Assembly: GCF_035294505.1 (NCBI RefSeq)
Contig: NZ_DATGKU010000038.1
Location: 1-64,000 of the forward strand
Source of the DNA: Chthonomonas sp035294505
GTDB lineage: Bacteria; Armatimonadota; Chthonomonadetes; Chthonomonadales; Chthonomonadaceae
Direction: 5' to 3'
Length of the DNA stretch: 64,000 bases
Part shown: piece after piece, positions 56,981-64,000 of the stretch
Layout of the letters: each line of letters starts with the position of its first letter
Position numbering within the stretch: position 1 is the stretch's first letter
Notes under the pieces: model-generated
Seen by the model: the letters and a program-made list of their open reading frames with translations, nothing else
Database searches by the model: none
What the model was told of the DNA's origin: nothing
Position numbers and translations under genes: made by a program

Positions 56981-58876
56981 ATGAAAGAGTTTCAACGGAA
57001 TAGGGTTCGGGTTGCTGCCGGCATGCTAAGCGCACTCGGCTTAATAGGCGCCCTCTACTTCGTCTATCGCTGGGCCGAGCCTTCCCCACGCGACCTTTTT
57101 GCCCCACGCCCACAAACCAACTCCGGTCCGGCACTTCTGCTGAAAAATGTGCCCTTCGTGGCCGTCTTGGATGGAGTGGTCAACTGGTCGCTGCATGCCG
57201 ACCGAGTAGAGGTGTATGCGCTGCCGGGAGTCTCGCTTAACGGAGGGGTTCAAAATGCCACCATTATTGGCATTCGTGATGGCAAGCTTTACCCGGTCAA
57301 CGCCGCGACCTCTCAAACGCCCTCCTTAGTACCCACACATCCTCCGGCAACGACCCCGCTGGTGCCTTCCAAACCTCCTGTGGCCTCTTTTTCCGCCGAT
57401 CAAGGGAGTTACTCCACGTTTGTGGATAATGCCGCTCTGCCTATTGGGCTGCAGACACACTACTATGTGCGCTGGCAGTTTCGCCTAGAGGGGCATGTGC
57501 AGATAAAAATGCAACGAGGCGAGCAGCTTACGGCGCCCGCCATAACCCTTTTTCAACTGGTGCCGCGCCCGTTCGGCAATCCAAAACTGCTGGCTTTCTG
57601 CCATCATGGGGCGACCTTGCTCTACAAGAATGCGCAGGTAAAGGTCGCCCAACTGCGCTTCGACCCACAAACGCGAACGGCCGACTGCCAAAACGGCGTG
57701 GAATTTACCCTATTTGGCCTACACGAAACCCCCAACATCGTGCGCTCGGATAGCGCCTTTTGGGCGCTGAACGATCAGACTCTGCGCTTTCCCAACAGGG
57801 TTACGGGCACTTGGCAGGGCATTCAATTTGCATCGCGAAATATAGCGGTAGATATCAAACACCAACTGCTAACGGGGCTTAACGGCGGAACGATAAATGC
57901 CGATCTGCAAACCCTGCTTTCCAACGCCGCCTCTCCGCTTTCCAAAACAAAAACAGATATTGAGAGAGTCGGCCTTGAGGTAAAACCGATGCCTATTCAA
58001 ATACTGCGCCCTAGCCCTGGCAAAACGGCCATTGCTCTGCTCGCTCTGGCCTCTACGGCTGCAGCCCCTCCAACGGCCAAGCCCTCGCAAAACACCACCA
58101 AAGTTCCCTTCACGCTGACCTGGACAGGCCCCTGGAGCGATTCGGCAAAAACCTCCACGCGCATCGTGCATAACTTTGTCTATAAAGAGAAGGACTTCAC
58201 TCTCTCCGGAGACGACCTTGTCTGGAACTACAAAACCGATCAGATTGATGCCACAGGGCACCTTACCTATGACAGCCCTCAGTACTTCGGCTCGTGCAAT
58301 CGAGCGCACCTCGATGATAAAGCCCATCAAGATGTCTTTGAAGGCAACGTGGTGCTAAAGCTGAAGCCGAAGCCAAGCGCATCAACCACCAAAAAGAGCG
58401 TAACCGGCGCGAGCCACACACCGGAAAACACCGCTCAAGCTTCCGATACCTCCGCAAACGACATTCGTTCGCATGGGGTTACCCTCTATTGTGATCGGGT
58501 AGTAGAAGATACCCAGACCAAGATATTCACCCTTACCGGTAACCTGCACGCCGTCCAAAGCTTCACCGACACCGAGGGCAAGCCGATAGAGCGCAACCTT
58601 ACCGCTGCCTACGCCAAGTACAACGACACCACACAGCAGCTCACCCTCTATCCGCCCATAGATTATAAGGACAACCAGGGCACAACAGCGCACTTCGATA
58701 GCCCCATTGTCATCGGAACGAAAGAAGGAGAAGAGACCATAAGCGGCGTTGGAGGGACCATTGAGGGGACCCGCGAAGAGGAGGCGACCTCTACGTCTTC
58801 GCAATCTGGCTCTTCTCCCTCAAACCCAATGCCCCCTTCCCCCACGCAGGGGGGCAACAAACCGCAGACCAAATAG
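56981..58876 (+). CDS. LptC/LptA (OstA)-like LPS transport periplasmic protein
   Basis: 631 aa. One N-terminal membrane anchor (VRVAAGMLSALGLIGALYFVYRW), then a periplasmic region. The C-terminal half has repeating beta-jellyroll units of the OstA/LptA type: FTLSGDDLVWNYKTDQIDATGHLTYDSPQ, DDKAHQDVFEGNVVLKLKP, GVTLYCDRVVEDTQTKIFTLTGNLHAVQ and NLTAAYAKYNDTTQQLTLYPPIDY. An anchored N-terminus plus LptA-like repeats suggests a fused LptC/LptA bridge. A Ser/Pro-rich end (SSQSGSSPSNPMPPSP) follows. Supports a diderm envelope together with the LptF/G-like gene at 36744. Confidence 0.82.
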   Translation: MKEFQRNRVRVAAGMLSALGLIGALYFVYRWAEPSPRDLFAPRPQTNSGPALLLKNVPFVAVLDGVVNWSLHADRVEVYALPGVSLNGGVQNATIIGIRDGKLYPVNAATSQTPSLVPTHPPATTPLVPSKPPVASFSADQGSYSTFVDNAALPIGLQTHYYVRWQFRLEGHVQIKMQRGEQLTAPAITLFQLVPRPFGNPKLLAFCHHGATLLYKNAQVKVAQLRFDPQTRTADCQNGVEFTLFGLHETPNIVRSDSAFWALNDQTLRFPNRVTGTWQGIQFASRNIAVDIKHQLLTGLNGGTINADLQTLLSNAASPLSKTKTDIERVGLEVKPMPIQILRPSPGKTAIALLALASTAAAPPTAKPSQNTTKVPFTLTWTGPWSDSAKTSTRIVHNFVYKEKDFTLSGDDLVWNYKTDQIDATGHLTYDSPQYFGSCNRAHLDDKAHQDVFEGNVVLKLKPKPSASTTKKSVTGASHTPENTAQASDTSANDIRSHGVTLYCDRVVEDTQTKIFTLTGNLHAVQSFTDTEGKPIERNLTAAYAKYNDTTQQLTLYPPIDYKDNQGTTAHFDSPIVIGTKEGEETISGVGGTIEGTREEEATSTSSQSGSSPSNPMPPSPTQGGNKPQTK

Positions 58877-58886
58877 AGGCTTGTGG

Positions 58887-60200
58887 CTATTTCAGTTCGA
58901 TCCCGAGCTGCTTAAGAGCTTGCTTAAGCGCGTCGGGGTTAAAGCCTTCGGCCCAGTAACGCACAATGCCCTCTTTGTCAATCACAACGTTGGTGGGAAT
59001 GGCTTCGATCAGGTAGGCGTCATCCACTTTGTTGTTTGCATCGTTGAGGATAGGGAACGTGATTTTGTGTCTCTTTTTAAAGTCTCGAATGGGTTGCAAT
59101 TTCTCACCTCCGTCAATAAGAAGAAGCACGGCGCCCTGCTGCTTTAGTTGAGGCCAAATCTCGTTTTGTAAATGCGGAGCCTCCGCATTACAGGCGGGTC
59201 ACCAAGAGGTTGAGAAGTCGAGCAAGATGATCTTGCCGCGCAGGTCATGCAGAGAGACGGTCTTACCGTCTATCGTTTTTAGGGTAAAGTCTGGGGCGGG
59301 TTTGCCGATCAGTTTGGCTGCACGTTTCTGAGCGGAGTCGTTGGTGGCCACTTGGGGGGTACTGCCTTGGGCTGGAAGATTGAACAGCTCCGCAATGGTT
59401 TCCACCTTCTGCACATCTTTTGGAGGCTGATAGGTAAACAGCGAAGGGGGCAGAGGGGTATTTATGGCGGTCGGCCGGATATCCTCCGCCATCTGCATGG
59501 TGGTGCCTTGAAGACTTGTATGGGTGACTATGCGCCGAATGAGGTGTGTGGCGGCATCCACCCAAATTTGAACGATCATCTTTGTGCCGGCAGGTCTGGA
59601 AGGGGGCACCGGAAGGAGTTCCGTGTACTGAAGGACGTAGGCCGGTTTTCCGTTGAGCGGCTTGTAGGCGACGAGACGGATATCTTTGGGCACTTGGCCT
59701 GCCGCGATATTAGAGGCGATAAACTGAAGAGGAGAGTTGATCTGGTCGGGTTGTGCTGTAAGGCTATTTGGTAACCCCATGGTCAGAAGCCCTGAATTTA
59801 CCTCGCCGATAGGTTTCTGCAGGTACTTCTTCCCCATCACGATCCACACCTGTTTGCCATCGCAGATCGTCTTCATGTCCTCTAGTAGGAATCTGTTGGG
59901 ACCAAACAACTGCATGTGCACCGCGAACTGGTTTGGGCGGTTGAAGGCAAACTGCCCATTCATGACGACGTGGACCGTCTGCTGTTGAAACTTCGTGGCG
60001 GTGTCATGCGTGACGCGTGCCTGAAACGTTTTTAATTGGGCGTAGGCCTCTTGCACCTTCTGCACGACGTCCGCCGCTTCGGCCTTCTGTTTGGCCACTG
60101 CGGTGTGCGCTGTTTTCGGTTGGTTTGGCAGGGCGGCCCCGCGCACGGCCAGGCCGAGCCATGCAGAACCGAGCAGTAGGAAGTTGACTATTCGGGACAT
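58887..60200 (-). CDS. Secreted LolA-like/TlpA-like redoxin, probable selenoprotein (UGA at active-site Cys)
   Basis: 437 aa when the in-frame TGA at 59201-59199 is read as selenocysteine (U334). Signal peptide 1-24. Residues about 40-260 are a LolA/DUF2092-like beta-sandwich (FQARVTHDTATKFQQQ, NGQFAFNRPNQFAVHMQLFG). Residues about 296-437 form a TlpA/AhpC-TSA thioredoxin domain: LIGKPAPDFTLKTIDGKTVSL, GKIILLDFSTSW-U-PACNAEAPHL, cis-Pro P402 in EAIPTNVVIDKEGIV. Thioredoxins need Cys at position 334, so the site is U-P-A-C. Downstream frame, codon pattern and domain all continue intact to 58887. A SECIS-like hairpin begins 6 bases after the UGA. Standard annotation would give two pieces (59199-60200 and 58887-59129). 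A nonsense mutation remains possible. Confidence 0.8.
59167..59192 (-). promoter_or_regulatory. SECIS-like hairpin immediately downstream of the in-frame UGA
   Basis: Minus-strand RNA: UGUAAUGCGGA-GGC-UCCGCAUUUACA. Eleven base pairs close a 3-base apical loop (GGC, 59181-59179), with one bulged U in the 3' arm. The loop starts 17 bases after the UGA, and its first base is G, as expected for bacterial SECIS elements, which lie in the coding region directly after the Sec codon. Base pairs listed are seen; function is inferred. Confidence 0.65.
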
Positions 60201-60294
60201 TTTGATCCTCCGGGAGGGTCGCTAACACGCTTTCTGCCGGCCCTCGTTGGCAATTGTATCATGCAATGCTTGCCATGTCAAGCGACAGAAACTT

Positions 60295-60948
60295 TTACCA
60301 AAAGAGCGTAAGCACGCCGATGGCTATAAGCATCCAGCCCCACAGATAGTCGAAGTTCAGCCAAGCGCGTCGCAAAATGGCCAGCCCTACTTTATGATAG
60401 ACCACCAGGGCCAGAGCGCTTGTTACGATCAGATAGCCAAGAGTGTGGAAGCCGACGCCGAGCCAGCCCTCAAGAGGGTGGAAAGAGGGGGGTGGCTGTG
60501 GCATGGCATGATGCATATGGGGCATCGGGGGCATTGGCTTGGGATGGCCTTGTGGCAGGAGAAAAGGAACGAGCATAAGCCCGGCCCCATGCGCCGAGGC
60601 CATAATAAAAGACCAAAGGGTGAGGTCTCGGAAATTGACTTTCATTCCTACCCAGCGCGGATGCCGAACGCGTAGGAGGCGATAAAGCCCAAAGCCGATG
60701 AGCACGACGGCGCTTGCCCCACGCAAAATGGGTAATGGCAGGCTGAAGCTAAGCAACTGCAAAAGCCCTACAACGATGCCAATCGAAAGCAGATGTCCTA
60801 ACCCTAAAGGAACAAGAGCACGCCACACCGCTCGGGCGTTTTGCTCTTGCAACCCAAGCGCCACCGCAAAAAGCCACCCCATGCCGGGGTTTAGGCCGTG
60901 GTAAGCTCCCATAAGAAACAGAGTAAGCCAAATAGAAAAAGGACTCAT
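60295..60948 (-). CDS. Multi-pass membrane protein with His/Met-rich loop (NicO/HupE-like topology)
   Basis: 217 aa from ATG 60948 (MSPFSIWLTLFLMGAYHGLNPGMG). About six hydrophobic helices. Two His-Gly motifs in helices (GAYHGLNPGMGW near residue 15 and MASAHGAGLMLVPF near 115) recall nickel/cobalt transporters and related exporters. Between helices, about residues 125-150, is a loop rich in His, Met and Pro (GHPKPMPPMPHMHHAMPQ), likely to bind a soft metal such as copper or nickel. It lies between the selenoprotein and SBP56 genes on the same strand (about 95 and 300 bases apart). No specific family assigned. Confidence 0.75.
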   Translation of the reverse strand: MSPFSIWLTLFLMGAYHGLNPGMGWLFAVALGLQEQNARAVWRALVPLGLGHLLSIGIVVGLLQLLSFSLPLPILRGASAVVLIGFGLYRLLRVRHPRWVGMKVNFRDLTLWSFIMASAHGAGLMLVPFLLPQGHPKPMPPMPHMHHAMPQPPPSFHPLEGWLGVGFHTLGYLIVTSALALVVYHKVGLAILRRAWLNFDYLWGWMLIAIGVLTLFW

Positions 60949-60969
60949 GGCAGGGTTGGCGCGCGGCAA

Positions 60970-61247
60970 CCGCTCCCTCTACAGAGGCGGTTTGACGACG
61001 TTTTTCTTTTTTCCTCTTCTTAGCACTTCAAACAAAACGTAGGTAGTCTTTCTGAATCAGGAGCCTGCCTATACGGCGAACCTCGATGTCGCCGGTCGGT
61101 CGCATGGAGCATGGCCGATGCCCACCGCAAAAGCGCTGTCGGCGCATCCCATGCGGCCTCACTCTCTGTAAAGGGTTGTATGCGACTCGGATACCGACGG
61201 TTTGGTGGCGCCGGAGCGAAGCCGCTGTACGCCAGGCTGGCAGTCGT
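60970..61247. other. Intergenic region, no gene recognised
   Basis: About 280 bases between the SBP56-like gene and the membrane protein gene. A T/C-rich run (61000-61020) and a short A+T-rich segment are seen; no hairpin with T-run in either orientation and no convincing ORF. Confidence 0.5.
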
Positions 61248-62645
61248 TCACGGAAAGCAGTAGGAGTCGGAGGAGGCATCACCGCCTTCGAGACGAATTT
61301 GATGGGCACGCAGCGTTTCATCGAACTCGAGGAAAAAGTTGGGATCGAGCCTCATGCCGCCTCCTGGCAACACATCCACTTTAGCCATCCAGCTGCGAAC
61401 CCCATCGGGGTAAAACTGCTCGTCCCAGGTGCGATAGAGCGAGTTCGTAAAGTAGACCCGTTGTCCGTCACGACTCGCCTCCACCATTTGAGGGCCGCCG
61501 TTCAGAGGCTTGTCGGGGTTTTGGGGGTGTGCCGCTCGGCGCACGATCCCACCTAAGTGGATGGAGCCGGTGAGTTTTGGGTGTAGGGGGTCTGAAACAT
61601 CGTATTGGCGCAACTCGCCGGTTCCCCAGCAGGAGGCATAGAGGAAGCGATCGTCCAGCGAGAGAACGATGTCGGTAAGAAGGGGCGGTACCGCTTTAAA
61701 GCCCTGCAGCAGCGGTGGCAGCAGACCGGCATCCTCCACCGGCTCGGCCGGAATCTCAATGACTTTCTGTACCGTCCAGCCCTCTTTTGTGAGTTGCCAA
61801 AGCCAGATGGAGGCCGAGAGGTCTTTTAAGGAGACCACCACACCGGCAAAACCGTAGGGCTTGGTGGGGTCGTGGGCGGGGCGTAGTTCTAGCACCATTT
61901 GATGTTCCTTGCCGAGGTCGAGTGCCTGCTGATGCCGACGTTTTCTCAAATCCCAGAGATGCAACGAATGGCCGTATTGCGCGTTAAGAAGTAGCTCTGG
62001 GTTTACACCGTCCTCGATCATTTTGGGCGTGCCCCACTCGCTGGTGATCATGGTGTCGTAGCCAAGATGCCACCAGAAGTCATAGGCCAGATACTGAGGG
62101 CCTCTATCCACCTCCCAACGCCCCAGCACGTCAAACGTTTCATGATCCAACACAAAAACACCGCCAGGGCCTTCCCCATCGGGGTTGCCCAACGCGCTCA
62201 CATAGAGGCCATCCGGCCCGCAGTGCACGGTATGGGGACGCGAGTAGCCTGCCCGTTGAAACACCTCTTGTGGCTCGATGGTCTTGACGATTTGCGGGTT
62301 ACGGGGGTCGGGCTTCGTGTCGAGAATATAGATGCGCGAAGAGCGCAGTCCTGGCACCACCAGGTAGCGGCGCTCCACATGGGGGTGAGGGGCGTAGGGG
62401 CAAAGGGCGGAGCTGCAGGCATTCCAGCCGAAATGGTGCAACTCATCGCCCTTGTTGGGCATAGTTACTTGCCCTACAATGCGCCCGTAGGAGGTGGATT
62501 GGGGGTCTACATCCACCACGAAGAGGGCGTCTGGGTGTTCGTTTGGGTGTACACTCAACCCCGCAACGAAGGCCACACGCTCTTTGGGAGCTTGCATGGC
62601 CATGCGAGGTGAGGGATAGAACGTCGGATCGGGCTGTAAGCGCAT
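61248..62645 (-). CDS. SBP56 family selenium-binding protein / methanethiol oxidase-like
   Basis: 465 aa from ATG 62645 (AGAGG upstream; a TTG at 62690 is less likely). Family landmarks: DPTFYPSPRMAMQAP, VAFVAGL, ELHHFGWNACSSALCPYA with the conserved Cys pair region, LVVPGLRSSRIYILDT, RPHTVHCGPDGLYVSALGN, HLGYDTMITSEWGTPKMIEDG, YGHSLHLWDLRKRRHQQ and PQMVEASRDGQRVYFTNSLY. Human SELENBP1 and bacterial MtoX of this family oxidise methanethiol and depend on copper (known). It normally has no selenocysteine. It lies in a same-strand group with a metal-loop membrane protein and a probable selenoprotein redoxin. Confidence 0.92.
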   Translation of the reverse strand: MRLQPDPTFYPSPRMAMQAPKERVAFVAGLSVHPNEHPDALFVVDVDPQSTSYGRIVGQVTMPNKGDELHHFGWNACSSALCPYAPHPHVERRYLVVPGLRSSRIYILDTKPDPRNPQIVKTIEPQEVFQRAGYSRPHTVHCGPDGLYVSALGNPDGEGPGGVFVLDHETFDVLGRWEVDRGPQYLAYDFWWHLGYDTMITSEWGTPKMIEDGVNPELLLNAQYGHSLHLWDLRKRRHQQALDLGKEHQMVLELRPAHDPTKPYGFAGVVVSLKDLSASIWLWQLTKEGWTVQKVIEIPAEPVEDAGLLPPLLQGFKAVPPLLTDIVLSLDDRFLYASCWGTGELRQYDVSDPLHPKLTGSIHLGGIVRRAAHPQNPDKPLNGGPQMVEASRDGQRVYFTNSLYRTWDEQFYPDGVRSWMAKVDVLPGGGMRLDPNFFLEFDETLRAHQIRLEGGDASSDSYCFP

Positions 62646-62811
62646 TCTGGCACCTCTTAGACGAGACTTAGGCAGCAGATTAAGTGACAAACTAGATTGA
62701 TCTCATTGTACCTCGAGTTTTGGACGTAGTGCGAAATCTAGGATACAGAGTTCTACAGGGTAAAATTTTTTCTTTGTCAGTGAAGCGTAAAGAAAAAGAG
62801 GGGAAGTAGGA

Positions 62812-63234
62812 ATGGATTTAACACGGCTATTGCGTGGAGAGTTAAGCCGGGAGGAGCAGGTGGCTCTTTTAGAGACCTTCGAGAACCCGCGTCCGGAAAG
62901 AGACTATCTTATCGTGCACACCTGTCCGGAGTTCACTTCGGTATGTCCTAAGACAGGCCAACCCGACTTTGCTACCATCACCATCGAGTATGTGCCGGAT
63001 CGGAAATGCTTGGAGTTGAAAGCGCTAAAGCTCTACTTTTTCTCCTACCGTAATCAAGGCATCTACTACGAGGCGGTAGTGAATCGCATTTTAGACGATC
63101 TGGTTTCGGTGTGCCATCCGCGCCGCATGACGGTGCGTGGAGAGTTCAACGTGCGCGGAGGCTTTTCCTCGGTCGTTACGGCCGAGTATCGGCAAGAGGA
63201 GATGACAAATCGGTGTCCTCATGAGGTGTCTTAG
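62812..63234 (+). CDS. queF: NADPH-dependent 7-cyano-7-deazaguanine (preQ0) reductase QueF
   Basis: 140 aa type I QueF, makes preQ1 in queuosine synthesis. Nucleophile C45 in EFTSVCPKTGQPDFA with D52, the fold motif LELKALKLYFFSYRNQGIYYE (family form E-S/L-K-x-LK-x-Y), the ribosyl-side VNRILDDLV and GEFNVRGG. ATG 62812 with GGGGAAGTAGGA upstream. Other que genes are not in the window. A 26-base palindrome begins at its stop codon. I found no convincing preQ1 riboswitch before it. Confidence 0.95.
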   Translation: MDLTRLLRGELSREEQVALLETFENPRPERDYLIVHTCPEFTSVCPKTGQPDFATITIEYVPDRKCLELKALKLYFFSYRNQGIYYEAVVNRILDDLVSVCHPRRMTVRGEFNVRGGFSSVVTAEYRQEEMTNRCPHEVS

Positions 63235-63258
63235 GGTCAACTGGCGCCAGTTGACCCT
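63233..63258. repeat. Perfect 26-bp palindrome at the queF stop codon
   Basis: AGGGTCAACTGGC|GCCAGTTGACCCT, perfectly self-complementary, beginning with the last two bases of the queF stop codon. It is followed at once by a second short hairpin (CCCTCCCCTACAGGGGGAGGG). It may end queF transcription, or be a protein-binding site or repeat boundary. Confidence 0.6.
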
Positions 63259-63690
63259 CCCCTACAGGGGGAGGGAAGACTAGTAAGGTTACTCTCAGTA
63301 TACTCTGATAACCTTTCCCTTGAAAACTAAGCACAACCGCCCCCTTTTTCCAATGAGACACAACAACCGCCTCAGCGGCCTACGACACTTCCTTAACCCC
63401 CTATCTTTCTAGCCGCTGCACTGCTGTCTGCAAGACGGAAAGGATGGGATAGAGGGCGAACGAAGCCGACCTTCTCTACAAACTGCCTCTAGAGCCGGGA
63501 AATTGGCAGTCTCTACAGCCCTACCTCCTACCCCTCAGAACTGCTGGGAATGGAAACTTAGGATTTCTCGCCTTCGGCTCGAAATAACAGCCGTATCACC
63601 GGCTCTTCAAGGCCGATACAGGAGGCCCCAGGAAATTCTGGGATTTTCTGGGGAAGGGCATCCTCTCCCTCAATAAGGATCGAAACTGTA
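63245..63690. repeat. Mosaic intergenic repeat cluster 9
   Basis: Minus-orientation modules in degraded form: gagggaagactagtaagg, accttcccttgaaaactaagcacaacc, ctctagagccggg, a diverged 28-base core copy at 63560-63587 (two changes), and a degraded CCCCAGAAAATC hairpin at about 63629-63653. No gene seen. Confidence 0.8.
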
Positions 63691-63711
63691 TCCAACGAAT
63701 AGGCTCTCTTG

Positions 63712-64000
63712 TTAGGACGACTTAGGACTCTGTGGCAACATAAGCTCTGCCTCTAACTTTTGTAGGCGTTGATCCATGCGTTTGCGAAACAGAAATAGAA
63801 ACATAAAAGTAAAAGATATAGGAAATAATAATGATGGAACAACAAAAACAAGGATACTCTGAAGGTAAACGTGCATGGCAATGGACTGCTTCAGGTGGCT
63901 GAGAACGGGCCGTTGAGCTACATAGAGGACGTCGGCAGGGGAGCCGTCTTGTGCCTTTCGCCAATAGGAAGGGGGCACGGAACTGCGCCCCTGATACGTT
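63712..64000 (-). CDS. Small membrane protein, 5' end beyond the window
   Basis: Partial. The frame (ending at 63712) stays open past GTG 63978 to the window edge, with protein-like sequence YQGRSSVPPSYWRK, so the start is outside. Visible: one strong hydrophobic helix (SILVFVVPSLLFPISFTFMFLFLF) followed by a basic/coiled stretch RKRMDQRLQKLEAELMLPQ. No family recognised. Confidence 0.5.
   Translation of the reverse strand, partial: TYQGRSSVPPSYWRKAQDGSPADVLYVAQRPVLSHLKQSIAMHVYLQSILVFVVPSLLFPISFTFMFLFLFRKRMDQRLQKLEAELMLPQSPKSS

Noticed and set aside
59199..59201. TGA as an ordinary stop giving two genes (333 and 80 aa)
   Set aside because: The 80-aa piece is half a thioredoxin domain, its only start is an internal GTG, and the stop falls exactly on the catalytic Cys; recoding explains this better.
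62691..62811. preQ1 riboswitch before queF
   Set aside because: A purine-rich stretch with gggtaaaat exists, but I could not build the P1 stem and pseudoknot of preQ1 class I or II, and it lies away from the ribosome binding site.

Overview
The window (about 57-58% G+C by eye) looks like chromosome from a diderm, sugar-using bacterium. LptC/LptA-like, LptF/G-like and LolA-like proteins point to an outer membrane. Gloeo_Verruco and HAF repeat proteins, a DUF5693-CsaB pair, a GH78 enzyme and many mosaic intergenic repeats would fit Armatimonadota (Chthonomonas-like). That placement is an inference from gene content, not a database result.

Layout. 1-4150: a secreted Gloeo_Verruco repeat protein with a good terminator, then repeat cluster. 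4153-7881: GNAT-aminotransferase fusion, aldo/keto reductase, and an orphan gluconate dehydrogenase subunit 3-like protein. 7982-21812: a probable anti-phage locus with a giant DUF1998 helicase carrying a C-terminal nuclease-like domain, a SNF2/RapA helicase, a 1345-aa Eco57I-type adenine methylase and a DUF559 nuclease, broken up by repeat clusters. It resembles DISARM and Druantia but matches neither. 22769-26080: sugar ABC binding protein, permease and Gfo/Idh/MocA oxidoreductase, with no ATPase. 27475-29788: lspA, lgt and a class I glutamine-amidotransferase-like hydrolase. 30455-35875: small metabolic genes (M20, RibD-C, M55, Dabb). 35904-41262: rhamnulose-1-phosphate aldolase, LptF/G-like permease, GH78 rhamnosidase-like enzyme, epimerase.

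41458-48185 is a tight six-gene minus-strand operon: protein kinase with zinc ribbon, TerY-like vWA protein, PP2C phosphatase, FHA-PrsW intramembrane protease, small membrane protein and HAF-repeat secreted protein. It is a TerY-P-type phospho-signalling triad extended by a membrane protease. 48610-53277 encodes DUF5693, CsaB and a sulfatase-fold hydrolase whose nucleophile position is Thr. A broken gene, a DinG-like helicase and an LptC/LptA-like protein follow.

The most striking locus is 58887-62645. A secreted LolA-like/TlpA-like redoxin has an in-frame UGA exactly at the first Cys of its CxxC site. A SECIS-like hairpin starts a few bases downstream, so this is probably a selenoprotein that a standard annotation would split in two. 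It sits next to a His/Met-rich membrane protein and an SBP56-family selenium-binding/methanethiol oxidase-like protein. QueF and a partial membrane protein close the window.

Nine clusters of mosaic repeats fill most long intergenic spaces. Their modules keep a fixed order and appear in both orientations. No tRNA, rRNA, CRISPR array or transposase gene was seen.
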